Part shown: piece after piece, positions 34,704-46,900 of the stretch
How positions within the stretch are numbered: the stretch's first letter is position 1
Layout of the letters: the number at the start of each line of letters is the position of its first letter
DNA from: Incurvaria masculella
Lineage: Eukaryota > Arthropoda > Insecta > Lepidoptera > Incurvariidae
Direction of reading: 5' to 3'
DNA length: 64,000 bases
NCBI GenBank assembly: GCA_946894095.1
Contig: OX335653.1
Span: forward strand, 5,709,001 to 5,773,000
Translations under genes and position numbers: made by a program
Notes under the pieces: generated by a model
Databases searched by the model: none
What the model was told of the DNA's origin: nothing
What the model saw: the letters and a program-made list of their open reading frames with translations, nothing else

Positions 34704-35111
34704 AGCAGCTCGTAGCCTAGTGGCGCGGCGAATTCCCTGGCGTACCAGAGGTCTGGGTTCAAAACCTCGCCCCATTCATGCACCACATTATTTCTCTTTC
34801 TGAGTTAGATAGGTGCATTTTATCACGAATGCGAGCTCCTACATGGTTCGGAATCCAAGTAAAACTGCAGGTCCCCTTCCCCTACTAGGTGGGGTTTAAG
34901 CCCACTCGGGTTGGTACCATCGCATTGGATGAAAATATGGTCGAAGCGGTAATAAAAAATTGTCCGTATTTCCGTCCAGTTCAATGTCGCCGTGCTCATA
35001 AGGGATGGTCATGGCATTGCACCTAATTCCTTCGGGAATGTGGTGCATTAGGCTAATATCATAACGGTAGTTGTGTGGTATTAGCCATCCGTGTCAGGTT
35101 GCATAAAAAAT
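34704..35111 (+). mobile_element. SINE with tRNA-type head, near full length
   Basis: The head CTCGTAGCCTAGTGGCGCGG contains an A-box-like sequence, and GTCTGGGTTCAAAACCTCG a B-box-like one. The shared body follows, ending GTCAGGTTGCATAAAAAA. It is the only clear forward-oriented complete copy and a good reference for the family. Confidence 0.85.
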
Positions 35112-35332
35112 AGTGCAACGTGACACGGTCAAACAATGCTGCTCGGCCACCGGAGCTCGCCGGTGGCGAGTGGCGAGAGCGCAGCTTGCCCTATCTGTCA
35201 TCGGAGCGTCAGCCGCGAGGCGACCGCGCCCCCTCGCGCCGCGGCGACCGGCGGGGCGGGGCCCGCGCGCCCCTGTCGAAGAGCCCGCACCGTTCTGACG
35301 TGTAGCGAAAAATTAACATCCGTAGTCCCAGC

Positions 35333-35510
35333 TGTCACCTAAATTGTCGTTTACGCCAAACCGAGCGACTGGCGTTTTCATCAAATGTATGGAGAATTTG
35401 AAGAGTTTGACTTGTCATGAAAGCTTGAAGAAGTAAAACCGCAGAATATCTAGTAAACATTTCTATGGAGTTTGACGTTTTTACGGAACTTCGAAACGTA
35501 AACGCCGGGA
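35333..35510 (+). repeat. MITE family 1, internally deleted copy
   Basis: Starts at TCACCTAAATTG and keeps the left terminus and the AGCTTGAAGAAGTAAAACC segment, but lacks about half of the interior. Its end shares the ACGTTTTTACGGAACTTCG variant with the split copy at 7362-7961. Confidence 0.75.
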
Positions 35511-35535
35511 TGACGACCTTTTTCTTTCTCGAACA

Positions 35536-35625
35536 TTGAACCTGCATTCCGGAGGTCATTCCGGACGAGCGGAGCAGGAATGGGAATGCATTCCTTTTTG
35601 GAGCCGGAATGACCCATCGCTAGTG
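35536..35625. repeat. End of a GGAATG-rich MITE
   Basis: GGAATGCATTCC and GGAGCCGGAATGACCCATCGC match the reverse complement of the left end of 23481-24025. Confidence 0.6.
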
Positions 35626-36754
35626 CATACTCAGGGATTTGAACCTGCTGTCTTCGACGCAAGAAACCACACACGTTCACCATACAACAATTTAGAACAG
35701 AGTTATTATATCAGAGAGGATCTACGTTGGTCGTCGCTTCTGCTATAACGATGCACGAAAAGCGAACATGGCAGGCGCGCCTTTCAATTGAGTGCCAGCC
35801 GATACTGGTTTTGTCGGCTTTCGTCGAGCGCTCATTAAGAACGTCGCCGATAGCGTTGCGAGGACACTTCGCTCCGCGCTCAGCGGCGGCGGGTTCGGGA
35901 GCCGCTCGAATATTCCGGGAGGTCACGACATTTTTGGTCACGATGAGGTAAATGGCCGAATCTGTGTTCGCAGGTTAGAGACAAAGACTCTGATGCTAAA
36001 TAGGTCGGTCTGCCTGCGCAAAGTGGTTGCGTTAGCTAGATTGGCCATACAAAATAGATCTGGGTGTGTACCTGCTGATTGTCTGGACATATTGATACCT
36101 ACTCATTATGCAACAAAAAACAGTCATGTTTTTAATTAAATACATAAATATACCTAAAGTTATATCTGTAAACTAAATAACCCATAACTACGAAACGCAA
36201 CCAAAGATTTGTTCAGTTTTGGTATTACTGACGAAGTATGTAATGATACTTTCATGCTGCATTATTTGCAGTCATTTACCTTACCATATATTTTTCCTGT
36301 CACGCTAACGACTTTTTCAGGGGTCTTATCTAGGTAACGCAACCACTTGGCGCAGGCAGACCGACCCGTTTAGCTTCAGAGGGTTGGTCTTTATGCTGTG
36401 AACCCAGTTTCAGCCATTCACGTTATGGTTAGCATTTTTGTCGTGACCTCCTAGTCTAGTAACAACCTCGGATTGTTTTCGTGGAAACGGGCCGAGGGCG
36501 AGCGTTTCCGCCGCGCGCGGCCGGGACCGTTGCGTACACGTTAGCATTCCTCCGTCCTGCACTTACGTGCGGGACGCGTAGCGAAGTGAATAAGGATTTC
36601 CCTCGCGGAATTTCATCGGCTCGTAGCTCGCGGGCGCCGGGTTTCGCTTCTCGAGCCAGAGGTCAAGGGTTCAATGGTGTCATCCTTCGGCGGATTTCGT
36701 CACGAATTAGAGTTGTGCGAATCGAATCCAATCCAGACTATTTCCATCTATGTT

Positions 36755-36830
36755 TCTCGCCAGTTCTTCGTCGCTGTTATTGTTGAACTGGCCAATGATA
36801 AAATATGGCAAATCCGAACGTGCTGTCGGA
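36755..36830 (+). repeat. LINE 3' UTR fragment, copy 2
   Basis: GTTGAACTGGCCAATGATAA and nearby bases match the segment at 14405-14552. Confidence 0.5.
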
Positions 36831-36940
36831 GAATTAAGAATAGACACTTTAAAGCGGTAGAGTTTGAGCTCTACCGGGCTGTATTGGATGAAATACCGGC
36901 CAAATCGGCAATTGTCGGTCTTTTCCATCCAGTTATTTTG

Positions 36941-37326
36941 TTTTTTTATGCAACAGGACATGGATGGCTAATACTAGACTGAACGTCAGATATTAGCCTA
37001 ACACATCACATGGGAACTAGGTGCCATGGCAGGACCTTCCTTATATTGCTCGGCTACATTGAACTGGATGGAAAACAAGGACAATTTTCATTGCCGTTTC
37101 GACCATCGTTCATTCAATGCGATGGTACCAACCCGGGCGGGAATTACCCTACCACCTAGTGAGTAAGGAGTACACACATACTACAGTTTTACTTGGAATC
37201 CGAAACACGGCCAGGCTCAACGGTTAAAAATGGTCACCCATCCAGAACCCAACCGCGCTAAGAGGTGCTTGCTTACCCAGCTTATCGAATCGCAAGGCGT
37301 CGCACCACTGGACTACCGAGGCTGAC
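36941..37326 (-). mobile_element. SINE with 5S rRNA-type head
   Basis: The body is the same as in the tRNA-headed copies (ATGCAACAGGACATGGATGG, GGTACCAACCCGGGCGGG), but the 5' head, read on the - strand, has AGCGCGGTTGGGTTCTGGAT then GGGTGACC. Eukaryotic 5S rRNA has GCGCGGTTAGTACTTGGATG then GGTGACC at its internal control region. This marks a SINE3-type head. Confidence 0.8.
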
Positions 37327-38109
37327 CTCGTGTTCAAAATAAAGTGAAGTAAAGCGCTGCACCCAGGTGTATCTGCTGTTCGTGTTTCCGACAAAAATAG
37401 GTAACGACGGAAGGAGTAAATATGTTTGCTAATCGCATCGATACAATCTGACCTATATATCGCTCTAGTCTAGGATATTGCGTGTCCGGGCGGCGCAGTG
37501 GATCGTTATCGGTAATTAAAAAATAGACGGTGCGACGCGACGGCGATTGACGCGCAGCTAGGCTGCGGCGGCGTCCGATAGCCGCTATCGCCACCGTGAC
37601 TTACGCGGTGCTGTCGTCTATAGGCGCCCCCTCCGCGTGACACGACGTCCCGTCCCCCCGATACAGACTAAGGGCCGAGGGCACGAAAGGACAAAAAAAT
37701 CAAAATCAACGATGATTAAACACGTCCCTTTGTATGGACAGCATGGTTGTTCATGTATTTGTTTATTCTTTTTTTTTAATGCGCAACCTCTTTCCCATGA
37801 TACAGTCAATAGTTTGGGATACAATAATTTCAGCGACAAGGCTGTCGTTTTTTGCGAATCATAGTTAACGTTAGCACAAAAACGACTTAACGTTTTGAGA
37901 TGATTTTTTTTTTCTTGGCCGCTCCCCTCTCTCCTCCTTTATTGGATACTCTTGATTAATATTTTTTGGTGGTAAAAATATTATCAGGAAATGCTAATGC
38001 TAATCAAAAATAGATTCGCATTTTAAGATTTGGGATATTCTAAGAAAACTAACAAATCCGATTTTTGTATAGCCTCTCGTGATATAGGAGTTTTTTTTTT
38101 TATTAAAGC

Positions 38110-38410
38110 GAACCCACTTCATAAATTATTCGGGAAAATATAGTTGCAATTGAATTCACAAGCGCATTGGTTAAACCAGAAGGTAAATCATTTGCTGCCA
38201 GACCTTTACGACGGAGAAAGCGATTACTGATTTCAATTTCGCAACGAGTTCACTTTTGTTTCCATTCATCGATGTACCAAAGTTTCCAGTTATTGCTTTA
38301 GTGCCACCGCTCCGAATGGCGGTACATTTCGTCCAATCAATTTCGTAGTCGCGACAAACATTTCTATTTCTGTAATACTTTCTTCTGATTCAAAGCGCAC
38401 AACCTGAAAT
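38110..38410 (-). pseudogene. Possible hAT/ZBED-type transposase remnant
   Basis: In - strand frames I read DYEIDWTKCTAI, GGTKAITGNFG and GNKSELVAKLKSV. These resemble the 'W.kC.gi.tDGa.amtG...g.vakvk' block of hAT-like/ZBED proteins. At least one frame break is needed and the match is short, so this is tentative. Confidence 0.35.
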
Positions 38411-38491
38411 ATCAGTTGAGTCATTCTAATTCAACATTACTGCAAAATGTGCGCTCCTCTTCAATCACTCACTTTGAATAACTGACATAGA

Positions 38492-38816
38492 TTAAGGTGG
38501 GCCTTCCCCCTCAACTCCCCATACAAACGTGGAAGGAAGATCATGCGCATATTTCTTGTCGGAGATCTACAATTATACTCAAAACAGCTTTATTTGATCG
38601 AACTAGATGTCTGATGACCATTGGAATTGTGAATCAGTGTTGTTTCTAGGTCCGAAAGTTCGATTTTTTGCGCGTTATACCTTTGGAGGCGGATTACTCA
38701 ACGATAAAAAAAAAATAGTCATCAGACCTAGCTGGTTTATGATTATTTATGCGCAATGGCATGGTTTTGTACCGTGCCCTCGAATGAGTTAGTCCCGCTG
38801 GGAAGGGCCACCTTAA
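38492..38816 (+). repeat. TTAA-flanked MITE (family 2), deleted copy
   Basis: Starts TTAAGGTGGGCCTTCCCC and ends GGGAAGGGCCACCTTAA. About 220 bp of the interior is missing compared with 9864-10413. Confidence 0.85.
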
Positions 38817-40413
38817 CAAATGTCCTAGGAGTCGCCATATTTTTTTACTCGGAAGTTTCAAAAGTTTGAAAAACACTGACCTAACGGAAACCTCGTTGTT
38901 CATCATCTCACTGTTTAACTTTGCGTTGCTATAGGTTAGTTGCAGAGTCTTATTTTTATGTAGATTATTCCACTTGAATTTCATCATACACGTTTAAAAT
39001 GGAGAGTTATCTTCACTTAGAATCGGACGAACAGGCCATTAGGAATAACCTAACAAAGAAATAATTTATAAAACCAATTCGAATTTTATTTATTTTATGA
39101 ATGTACAAGATACATCAAATTGTAACATGCAAGACTGCAACAGACACATACATCCAACTTTGGTCGTCAATACTACATCGTTTTTAGAACGAACGTACAA
39201 TTACATGGAATATCGGTACCTAAAGGAGAGAACTGGACCAGCTGTCAGTGTGTGATTCACGGTTGAATCATTTTCCTGTTAAACTCATACCAATCTTCAG
39301 CCACAGAACAGCGAACGCCTTTTTGTAACTGTTTCATACCGAGGGAGTTTGCGTGCGTCTGGAGCCACTCATTCAGGCAGGTCCATAGATAAGATTCGCG
39401 CCTAATCACAATTTTAATTCCTAGCTGTCCTTCTGTCTGCGCGTTTCGAGATAAGGAAACGGGAGCGAGTTATTTAGGCGGGGTTGCGCGGTATGGCGCG
39501 GAGGGGCGGTTGTTGACTTGACGTGTGCTCTCTGGTAACCTGGTTTCCGCTCATTGGCGAATCTATCTTGGCACGGCACCTCGGCTTCCCGCCGCGGCCG
39601 CACCCTGTCCCCTCCGCGCTCACCCAGGTAGAACTACAGGGTGTCGTAACGGCCAGTACGGTCGTTTCCTCTCAATTGTATACACTGGAAATTCCTAAGT
39701 CCCTTTTACTCTATGGTTGACTTCAGCATGACAGAAAGAGATTTCAAATTTGTCTCTATTTCCGGTGTATAGATTTCAGACAAACGAAATTTGGGAAATG
39801 CTTATGGGGAAATAAAACAAACAAAAAAGTTTAATAACTTTTTTCTGAATATCCTCTAAATAACAAATTAGAATTTCCATAAAATTTAATAATTTAGTGT
39901 AAAAATAATCTAATGTTCCGTTAGAACGTGGGAACGTTTAATGTACTTGGACATGGATGACTAATATCACACCTACTGTCATGATATTAGCCTGACACGC
40001 CACGTGGGATGTAGGTTCCATGCCAAGACCTTCCTTATGCACGTTTACATCGTAACGTTACAACGTAACACTAGACGAAAACATAAATTTCAAAATTTTA
40101 TTTATCGGTAACCAGACACTTTAGAGAAAAAAAAGATAATTTTTTTTGTCTCGGAAAAACATGAGGATTACGCTGGCGAAATTAATGTACTGGCCGTTAC
40201 GACAATCTTTATGCCCTGCAAAGCACCTTAGAATGTGTCACCGATTTGCCAACAAGGCAAAATAGTGTTAGCTCTTTCACTCTCGCGGTAAATAGCATTG
40301 TATCTATCTTTGTCACTCCAAGGTCATCTGACGACAGTGGCCTTGCGTGCATCTTAGAAGTAACACCATTTGACGGAACCAATATTTGACAATTTTATAT
40401 CGCTGGTCTAAAC
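38817..40413. other. Non-coding with SINE relic
   Basis: A SINE body fragment in reverse orientation lies at about 39948-40050 (ACATGGATGACTAATATCAC). The rest shows no credible frame. Confidence 0.4.
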
Positions 40414-40963
40414 TTAAGGTGGCCCAACCCGGCGGCCTCAACTCATTTGCGGGCACGGTACAAAACCATGCTGTTGTGCTCTGGGACCTTCTCTGTTTCT
40501 AAGAATAAGACAGGCTCCGTGATGAGGAAGATGCAACCTGTCCACAAAAAAGACAATGTGCATAGTGTATGATTTGGTAAGATTTACGAAAATTTTAATT
40601 TCAAAACGACTTATAGCTAAAAGTAAACCACGACCGCTGTAGTCAAAAATCTAACAAAAAACAAATAGATTATACATCTTGATTAAATAAGCTATGTCTG
40701 ATGACTAATCTTTTTAAGATGTTCTTACTTTATCATTGGGTAATCCACCTCCAAAGTTATTGTATAAAACGCTCGAAAAATCCGAACTTTCGGACGTTAT
40801 AACTTGGAAACCAAACACAATTTTACAATGCCAATGGTCATCAGACATCTAATTCAATCAAATAAAGGTATTTTGAGCAAAATTTTGGATCTCTGACAAG
40901 AAATTTAGGCGTGATCTTCTTTCCCCTTTTGTATGGGGAGATGAGCGGGTTGGGCCACCTTAA
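40414..40963 (-). repeat. TTAA-flanked MITE (family 2), full copy
   Basis: Opposite orientation to 9864-10413 and the same length of about 550 bp. TTAA at both ends; ends GGGTTGGGCCACCTTAA. Confidence 0.9.
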
Positions 40964-42433
40964 TAGTTATTATTGTATCATGATAAATCGATAGGCTCGT
41001 AGGTACAGGTCTCAGTTCGCTTTGCACGTAAAACTGTAGGTCCCCTTATTATTTAGGCGGTAGGGTTCATTCCGCCCGGGTTAGTACCAATGAATTGAAT
41101 GAAGTATGGTCGGCAATAGAAAATTGTCGTTGTCTTCCATCCAGTTCAATGTAAGGAAGGTCCTGGCATAGCAGACGTTTTTGTGGGTTTTAGTCACCGG
41201 GTGGAGACACCGCGCCAAGGTTTTAGTTTTTTGTCGGGACCTGTAAGTGGGACCCCACAAAACCGGGTGCGCTCTGTGCATTTCTGAGCTTCAGTCAGGT
41301 AGGACCGCGAGGAAATCTATTATGACATGAGAGCGTTTCGTTTTCAGAGCATAACGTGTTATGTGAACTGAGCTGTCTTACTGGATAGATCTTCGTGCGA
41401 GTAAAAGGAAGTCAATAGAATAATGTGATTACCACAAAAAATGTGCCACAAAAAAACAATTTAGAAAAGAAAGTATAGTGCAATAACAACATAAGTAGGG
41501 CGCAAAGGCGGGCTTATCCCTCAAAAAGGTTTCTTCCAGCCGACCTTTGGGTGTTTGAGAAGTTCAATAGGGATATATTTGTAGTACTTAATGTGTTTCT
41601 TATAAAACTACGAAGTCTCTCAAAAATCGGTTAAGCCGTTACATGATCGAATAATAAGCATTAAAACTTTCCTATTCATCAAGCCATGGCAGGATGCACA
41701 CAAACGGTTCGAAATATCAGCAAAAATCATATTTATTGAAAGATTTCCCCTTCGAAAATGTCGTTGCGCCATCTTTTCTCTAGTCTCTGTACCTCACCAC
41801 CCCACTTTCGTGATCGGTGTACATACACTTCGCAGACTTTCATTATTTGCGTCTGGAAGATGCGCGTCATAGCATTTTTGCCAAGAGTTTGACCGATGAT
41901 GCCCGCGGGGCGTAGGTGTCGCTTATAAAATTATTCTAATTCCGTTGCGCATTCTCCCGCTACTTTTCTCCGAGTTATATCTCGGACAGCCGAGTTTACA
42001 AAAGATATTTCGCTGCGACGCCGCTAATGAGTTGTCACTCTTCGCGAAGCGCGTACCTCGTGCTGTATTGGAGAAAGGTGCACGCGAATGTATCGCGAGT
42101 CGGGACGCCGAGCGTTAATCTGCGAGCGCGCACCGCCTCCTCCGTCCCGCCGCCGCTGCGATCCGTCACCGGGACTGCGCGGGAGGCGGCGGCGCGGCGG
42201 AGGCGGGTTCACGGATTGCCGATATTTTTAGTCCGCGCCCGTTACTTGGCACCGGCGGCCGCGCACCGCCGCGCCGCTCGTCCGCTCCCGTCCTCCGGAC
42301 AGCCGCGCTCCCGATCTCGAGATAGCTCCGGTCCCCGCGGCGCGAGCTCGACGCGCCGCTCGCCCTCCCGCGGGAACATGACGCGCCGGACGGACCGCCG
42401 CGGGCGCCGCGGCTGAGCGACCGCGACACCCCG
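40964..42433. other. Intergenic/intronic; SINE fragment and GC-rich leader of exon E
   Basis: A forward SINE body fragment occupies about 41024-41170. From about 42000 the GC content climbs steeply into exon E, consistent with a promoter or 5' UTR. An open frame at 42027-42416 is in another frame from exon E and is probably incidental. Confidence 0.45.
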
Positions 42434-43942
42434 ATGTCGTCCCGCACGAGCGGCGCCGGCGCCGACGCGACCGCCCCGCGCCGCAACCGCTACGCGCGCT
42501 CCTCCACCACGAGCGTCACGCAGCTGCTCTCCGACAGCTATTCGAGCCTCATGAGCCGGCTCACCCGCCGCCCGCCCTCCGAGAAGCCGGAGCGGCTCGC
42601 CGACGTCGCGCCCGCTCCCGCCGCCGTCTCCGCCGCCGCCGCCGCGCGCAGCCGCTACGACCCCAAGGACTCGGTGCTCGCGAGCGTGCGCCGCTACGAA
42701 AACAGCCGCCGCATGTCGCCCTACAACACGTACGGCGTGGCCGCCGCCGCCTCGGCCGCCGCCGCCAAGTTCAAGGACGAGAGACCCTACCTTAGCTACC
42801 TCGGGTCGGCCACTTCGAGGTTGGACGGCTCGCCCCTTCGGAGTGCCGCCGCGAAGTCGGCCTACGGAAGTGCGCTCGGGCGGAACGAGTCGTTCCGGAG
42901 CCGCGCGAGGCCCGCCGGAGACGCCTCCCCCCTCGCCGCCCCCAAGCGGTACCCGCTCCGCGAGACCACCAACCACGTTGACGTGTCGGCCGCGGCGGCG
43001 TCGGCGGCGGCCGCGGCGCTCGCGCTCGGCTCGACTCGCACCCGCCTCGAGGACAAGTACTCGTCGGTGCTCGACAAGATAGCGAGCCAGAAGAAGGAAC
43101 GGGCGAGGAAGCTAAAGGAGGACCGCGACCGCACGCTCGAGCCGGAGCCGTCGATGCCGCGCGGCCTCATGCGGAGCCTCACGACGGCCGTGTTCGGCGA
43201 GAAGTCCTACCTGAACTCGCTTGCGGCGGACAGAGGCCGCGACAAGACACCGCAGCGGAGCACGGCCGAGCGGCGCCACCCCTCGCTGCACAAGTCGAAG
43301 CACGACCACCTCTTCGACGGCTACAGAAACGGACTAGACGCTCTGCCGGCCAACGGGCACGGGCCTGGGCACGGCCGCGGCAAGGACCGCAACAGCGTCT
43401 ACGGCCGTCACCATCGACGGTCGGTGAGGGTCGGAAAGAGTGAAACAAACGATCCGAAATACGGCAAGCTATCTCTTCGGCCGATCGACATCGACGCGGA
43501 GCCGGGACCGCGCGATCTCGTGTCGCCGGCCGTCGCGTTCGCTTCGGCCGTCCCCGCGGCGGGCGCCGTCGCCGCGGCCCCCGACGGCGACCTGCCGCCG
43601 ACGCCTCCGACGACGCCGATCGGCGCCGGCGCCCGGCAGAAGCAGACCTACTTCCCCGACAGCGACGAGGACGACGACAAGACGCCGACCGCGACCGACC
43701 CGGCGCTCGTCGAGCGCGAGACGAAGCGCAAGGAGATTCAGAGCCTCATCATGAAGTACGCGGCGCTCGACGAGGTGTACGGGCGCATCGTGGAGAAGGC
43801 TCCGCCGGCGTGCGCCCCCGCCGCCGCCGCCGCCCGTGTCGAGCCGCTCGGCGTGGGCGACGTGCTGGCGCTGCCGCCGGAGCTCCGCCGCCAGCGCCCG
43901 ACGCGGCCGCGCCACCAGCTGCGCCGCGCGGCTACGCCGCCC
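42434..43942 (+). CDS. Doa: Doa 5' exon E (503 codons)
   Basis: ATG at 42434; the frame stays open past a good donor (CCC followed by GTAAGC) at 43943, giving phase 0. The next phase-0 acceptor with kinase coding is 840 bp downstream. The peptide has an Arg/Ser-rich start, several alanine runs, a basic helix ([19 protein letters not shown]), the phrase [18 protein letters not shown], an acidic patch ([13 protein letters not shown]) and a well-formed helix [20 protein letters not shown] near the end. No catalytic domain is present. The last segment looks more conserved than the rest and could be a docking module. Antisense frames here reflect GC composition. Confidence 0.8.
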
Positions 43943-46900
43943 GTAAGCAACGCTCCCTAGTCGAGTGGCGCATCCCGACATCCGCGGCCTCGCTTGCACT
44001 CCGCAAACCACTCGCTGAAACGGCATTCGTACGTTTCACTCTCGCGTATACCTTCCGTAATATTTAGCCTCCTCCCGACCGATCTGGCAACATTAACACG
44101 TTTAGAATTCCGGTTTGAGGGTAGTTCGACGCTTGAAAAATAACATGTTTACTTTTCCGTCCGACAGCGGCGCAGTCTTCCGATAACATTTGCATGTCAT
44201 GGTTTTACGTGTGCTTCTATATCTCATTTCGAGTGCGAATAGTGCAATGAATTTCATAATTAGTTGCGTCTCGGGGAGCAATTTCCGAGCGCATTTGGAG
44301 TCGACGTTAGTGAGAGTTGTCGTATTGAGTCAGTTCGTGAGGAATGTGGTCGCGGGCATTGTCGAGTGGACACTGAGCGACGCCGACGCGATGGGATCGA
44401 ATGTGTGTGTGTGTGTTTTGATCCGCTTATTGTTTGACTGCTCCCGTGCCCTTCCGCAGCCCGCGCTCCGCTCCCGATCCTCAGCCCCGTCCGACCCGAC
44501 CCGACCCGACCCGACCAACAGCATGTACAGAAAAAAAACAAATAGCAAAATGTCGCTTGTCTGACGGGCAACCGTTCCATTGTCTGATTGTTTGGGTACA
44601 ACTCTACTCGGGTCGTGGCATTCCCCGATGTGGCGCGATGTGCGGTGCGGTGCGGCGCGGTCCGGTCCGGTGCTGTGCTGTGCTGTGCGGTGCGGTGCTG
44701 TGCTGTGCCGCGTGCGGTCCCGCTCGGTGCTGCGTGACGCGCGCGCCGCGACTGCCCCGCGACTGCTGCGTGCCGACCCGCAGAGCTCGAGAGCGCGCTC
44801 ATCCGTCAAGGACGACAAGGACGGACACCTCGTCTACTGGCCCGGCTATGTTATGGGAGCGAGATGTTCGTGTCCACTCCTCACTTCACACCTACCTACA
44901 CACCCTCATACACTTACACATCAACATACCAATGCATAAACCACACGCCATACACTCACCTAACATCGGCATCCGACCGAGCGCGCTCCATCCGGACGTT
45001 CAGTCTTCCCTCTGTCTCGGAGGGGGTTCAATGCTCTAAAACTCGACCGGGAAGCTAACTGTAGGACAGATGCAGTGTTGCCCCGCACACTCAATCACAC
45101 ATACGTCATTCGATATCAATCCTTTCCATTTTTCTCTATTTTCTTTTTAGCGTATTCAGAAACATTCGAGAGTCTCCGATTTAACAACTTGCATACGTCA
45201 TTTCTGAAATGTCCCGGTTGCAACTCTTGAGTATTTAAACGCTGCAGCAACCTTAAACTAGACGATAGCTTGTCAGTTGCCATTCGATCCCAACGGCCGC
45301 CGGCGGTTCGGATCGGGTCGGCCGAGGGAGCGGTGCGCCGCGCCGCGCCGGTCGGCGCGCGCGGCCGGCGCGGCGGAGGCGGCGCGGGGCGAGCGGGGCG
45401 CCACTAACGCACCGGTGTTTCCTTGCAGATAAGATTGTGGACACCCTCGGCGAGGGGACGTTCGGCAAGGTTGTGGAGGTGAAGGATCTCGAGATGTGAG
45501 TATACGCGCGTCACTCGCTTTACGCATGACTTCCCGACTTGCCCACACCCCCACAGCACACGGGAACCTGGTCTAATACCAGGTCCTTTTGCACGCTTCC
45601 ATTGTACACTTTAAATAGTAAGGTTATTGAGGGCGGCTTGAGTGAATCGAAACTGAAATAAGCCGCAAGTTCTGCGCTGAAACGTGTTCCAGGGCTGAAG
45701 GACCAGCTAGGTAGGAGAGGGGTACCTGCGAAATTCTTTAAACAAATTCAAAACCGCCAGCATTTAATTTCGTACTAAGACTTTGTGTTTTAGAATGACC
45801 AAACGTTCTTCTTTCTTTATTTTTCACTGCTTCATTGAACTGAACGTGAAACAAGGAAGACTTTTCAGCCATCTTTTATTTAATGTCATGTTACCAAGAC
45901 GGTTGGGTTTTGCCCTACCCATCCAGCAAATAAAAATGGGGACCTACAGTTTTACATAAGTTGCACACCATAAAAAGACCCGTATTTTCGAACATTGCAG
46001 AGCCGTCCCTACCGAATCTTCTTTCTGTTCAACATGAATTATTGTGATGGGTTACCACTAGGCGTAGCCAGCTCCTAACACCATTTTAGCTATTAAACAG
46101 AACTTCAGCAATGCAGTGTCAGTGACCAGACAGACATAACAGAGTGTGATGTGACAAGTTGGAATCATATCCTTTTCCGGCCTCATGTCTCCTCTGAGTG
46201 TTTTTCGCTATTTCTTATAGTTTCTGATTTGGCCCTGAAAAATTCATCCTTTATTCAGAACCCTCGCAATGTATTTTAGAACCTTTTGTACAGTATGAGC
46301 AATTCTTATCTTGAAAATCTTGGCTTTGGCACTGTTTTCAAGGTTAAAATTATGTCATCATATGATTAACCGCGTCACTTTTTGTGAAGTGTGAATGGAA
46401 CCTTAATTGATTAGGACTGTTAACCTAATCTTCATCCTAATCATCGAATTGCCACTTAGACCTATTGAATGCGGTGTTACCAACCCAGGCTAAATTAACC
46501 CTACCACGTAGTAAATAAAGAATTCGATTCGACCTACAGTTTTATATGGAATAATACGGTACATGGAACCACTGGTCGAAAATAGGTCACCCATCTAGAA
46601 CCCACCCGTTACCAGAGATGCTAAACCTCGATTATTATCGAAAATCAACGCGCCGCGCCATTGAGGTTGACAAGGATGTGGGTTTGCCTCGTCACTTTAG
46701 TTAGTTAGTTGGGCTGATTTTTTTCCGCGCTAATCCTACTTCCTAGAGAGGCCATTATGCGTGACAAAAGTGACTATGTAAGCCATCCCAGCTCGTCCCA
46801 GAAGTCCAGCATACTCTTTACATTCCCACAGGGAACAGTAAGGGATCCCGGTGCTCCCAGGGTCTGCGCCCGTTGGTGTCCCGGTAGCAAAGAGCGAAAA

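Noticed and set aside
42242..42976. 244-codon - strand frame over exon E
   Set aside because: Composition artefact of GC-rich antisense; no start context, splice logic or homology signal.
43469..44026. 185-codon - strand frame over the end of exon E
   Set aside because: Arg-rich antisense of a coding exon that clearly belongs to the + strand.
44260..44818. Two - strand frames of 160-180 codons with His/Thr-rich repeats
   Set aside because: They translate simple repeats upstream of exon F in antisense.
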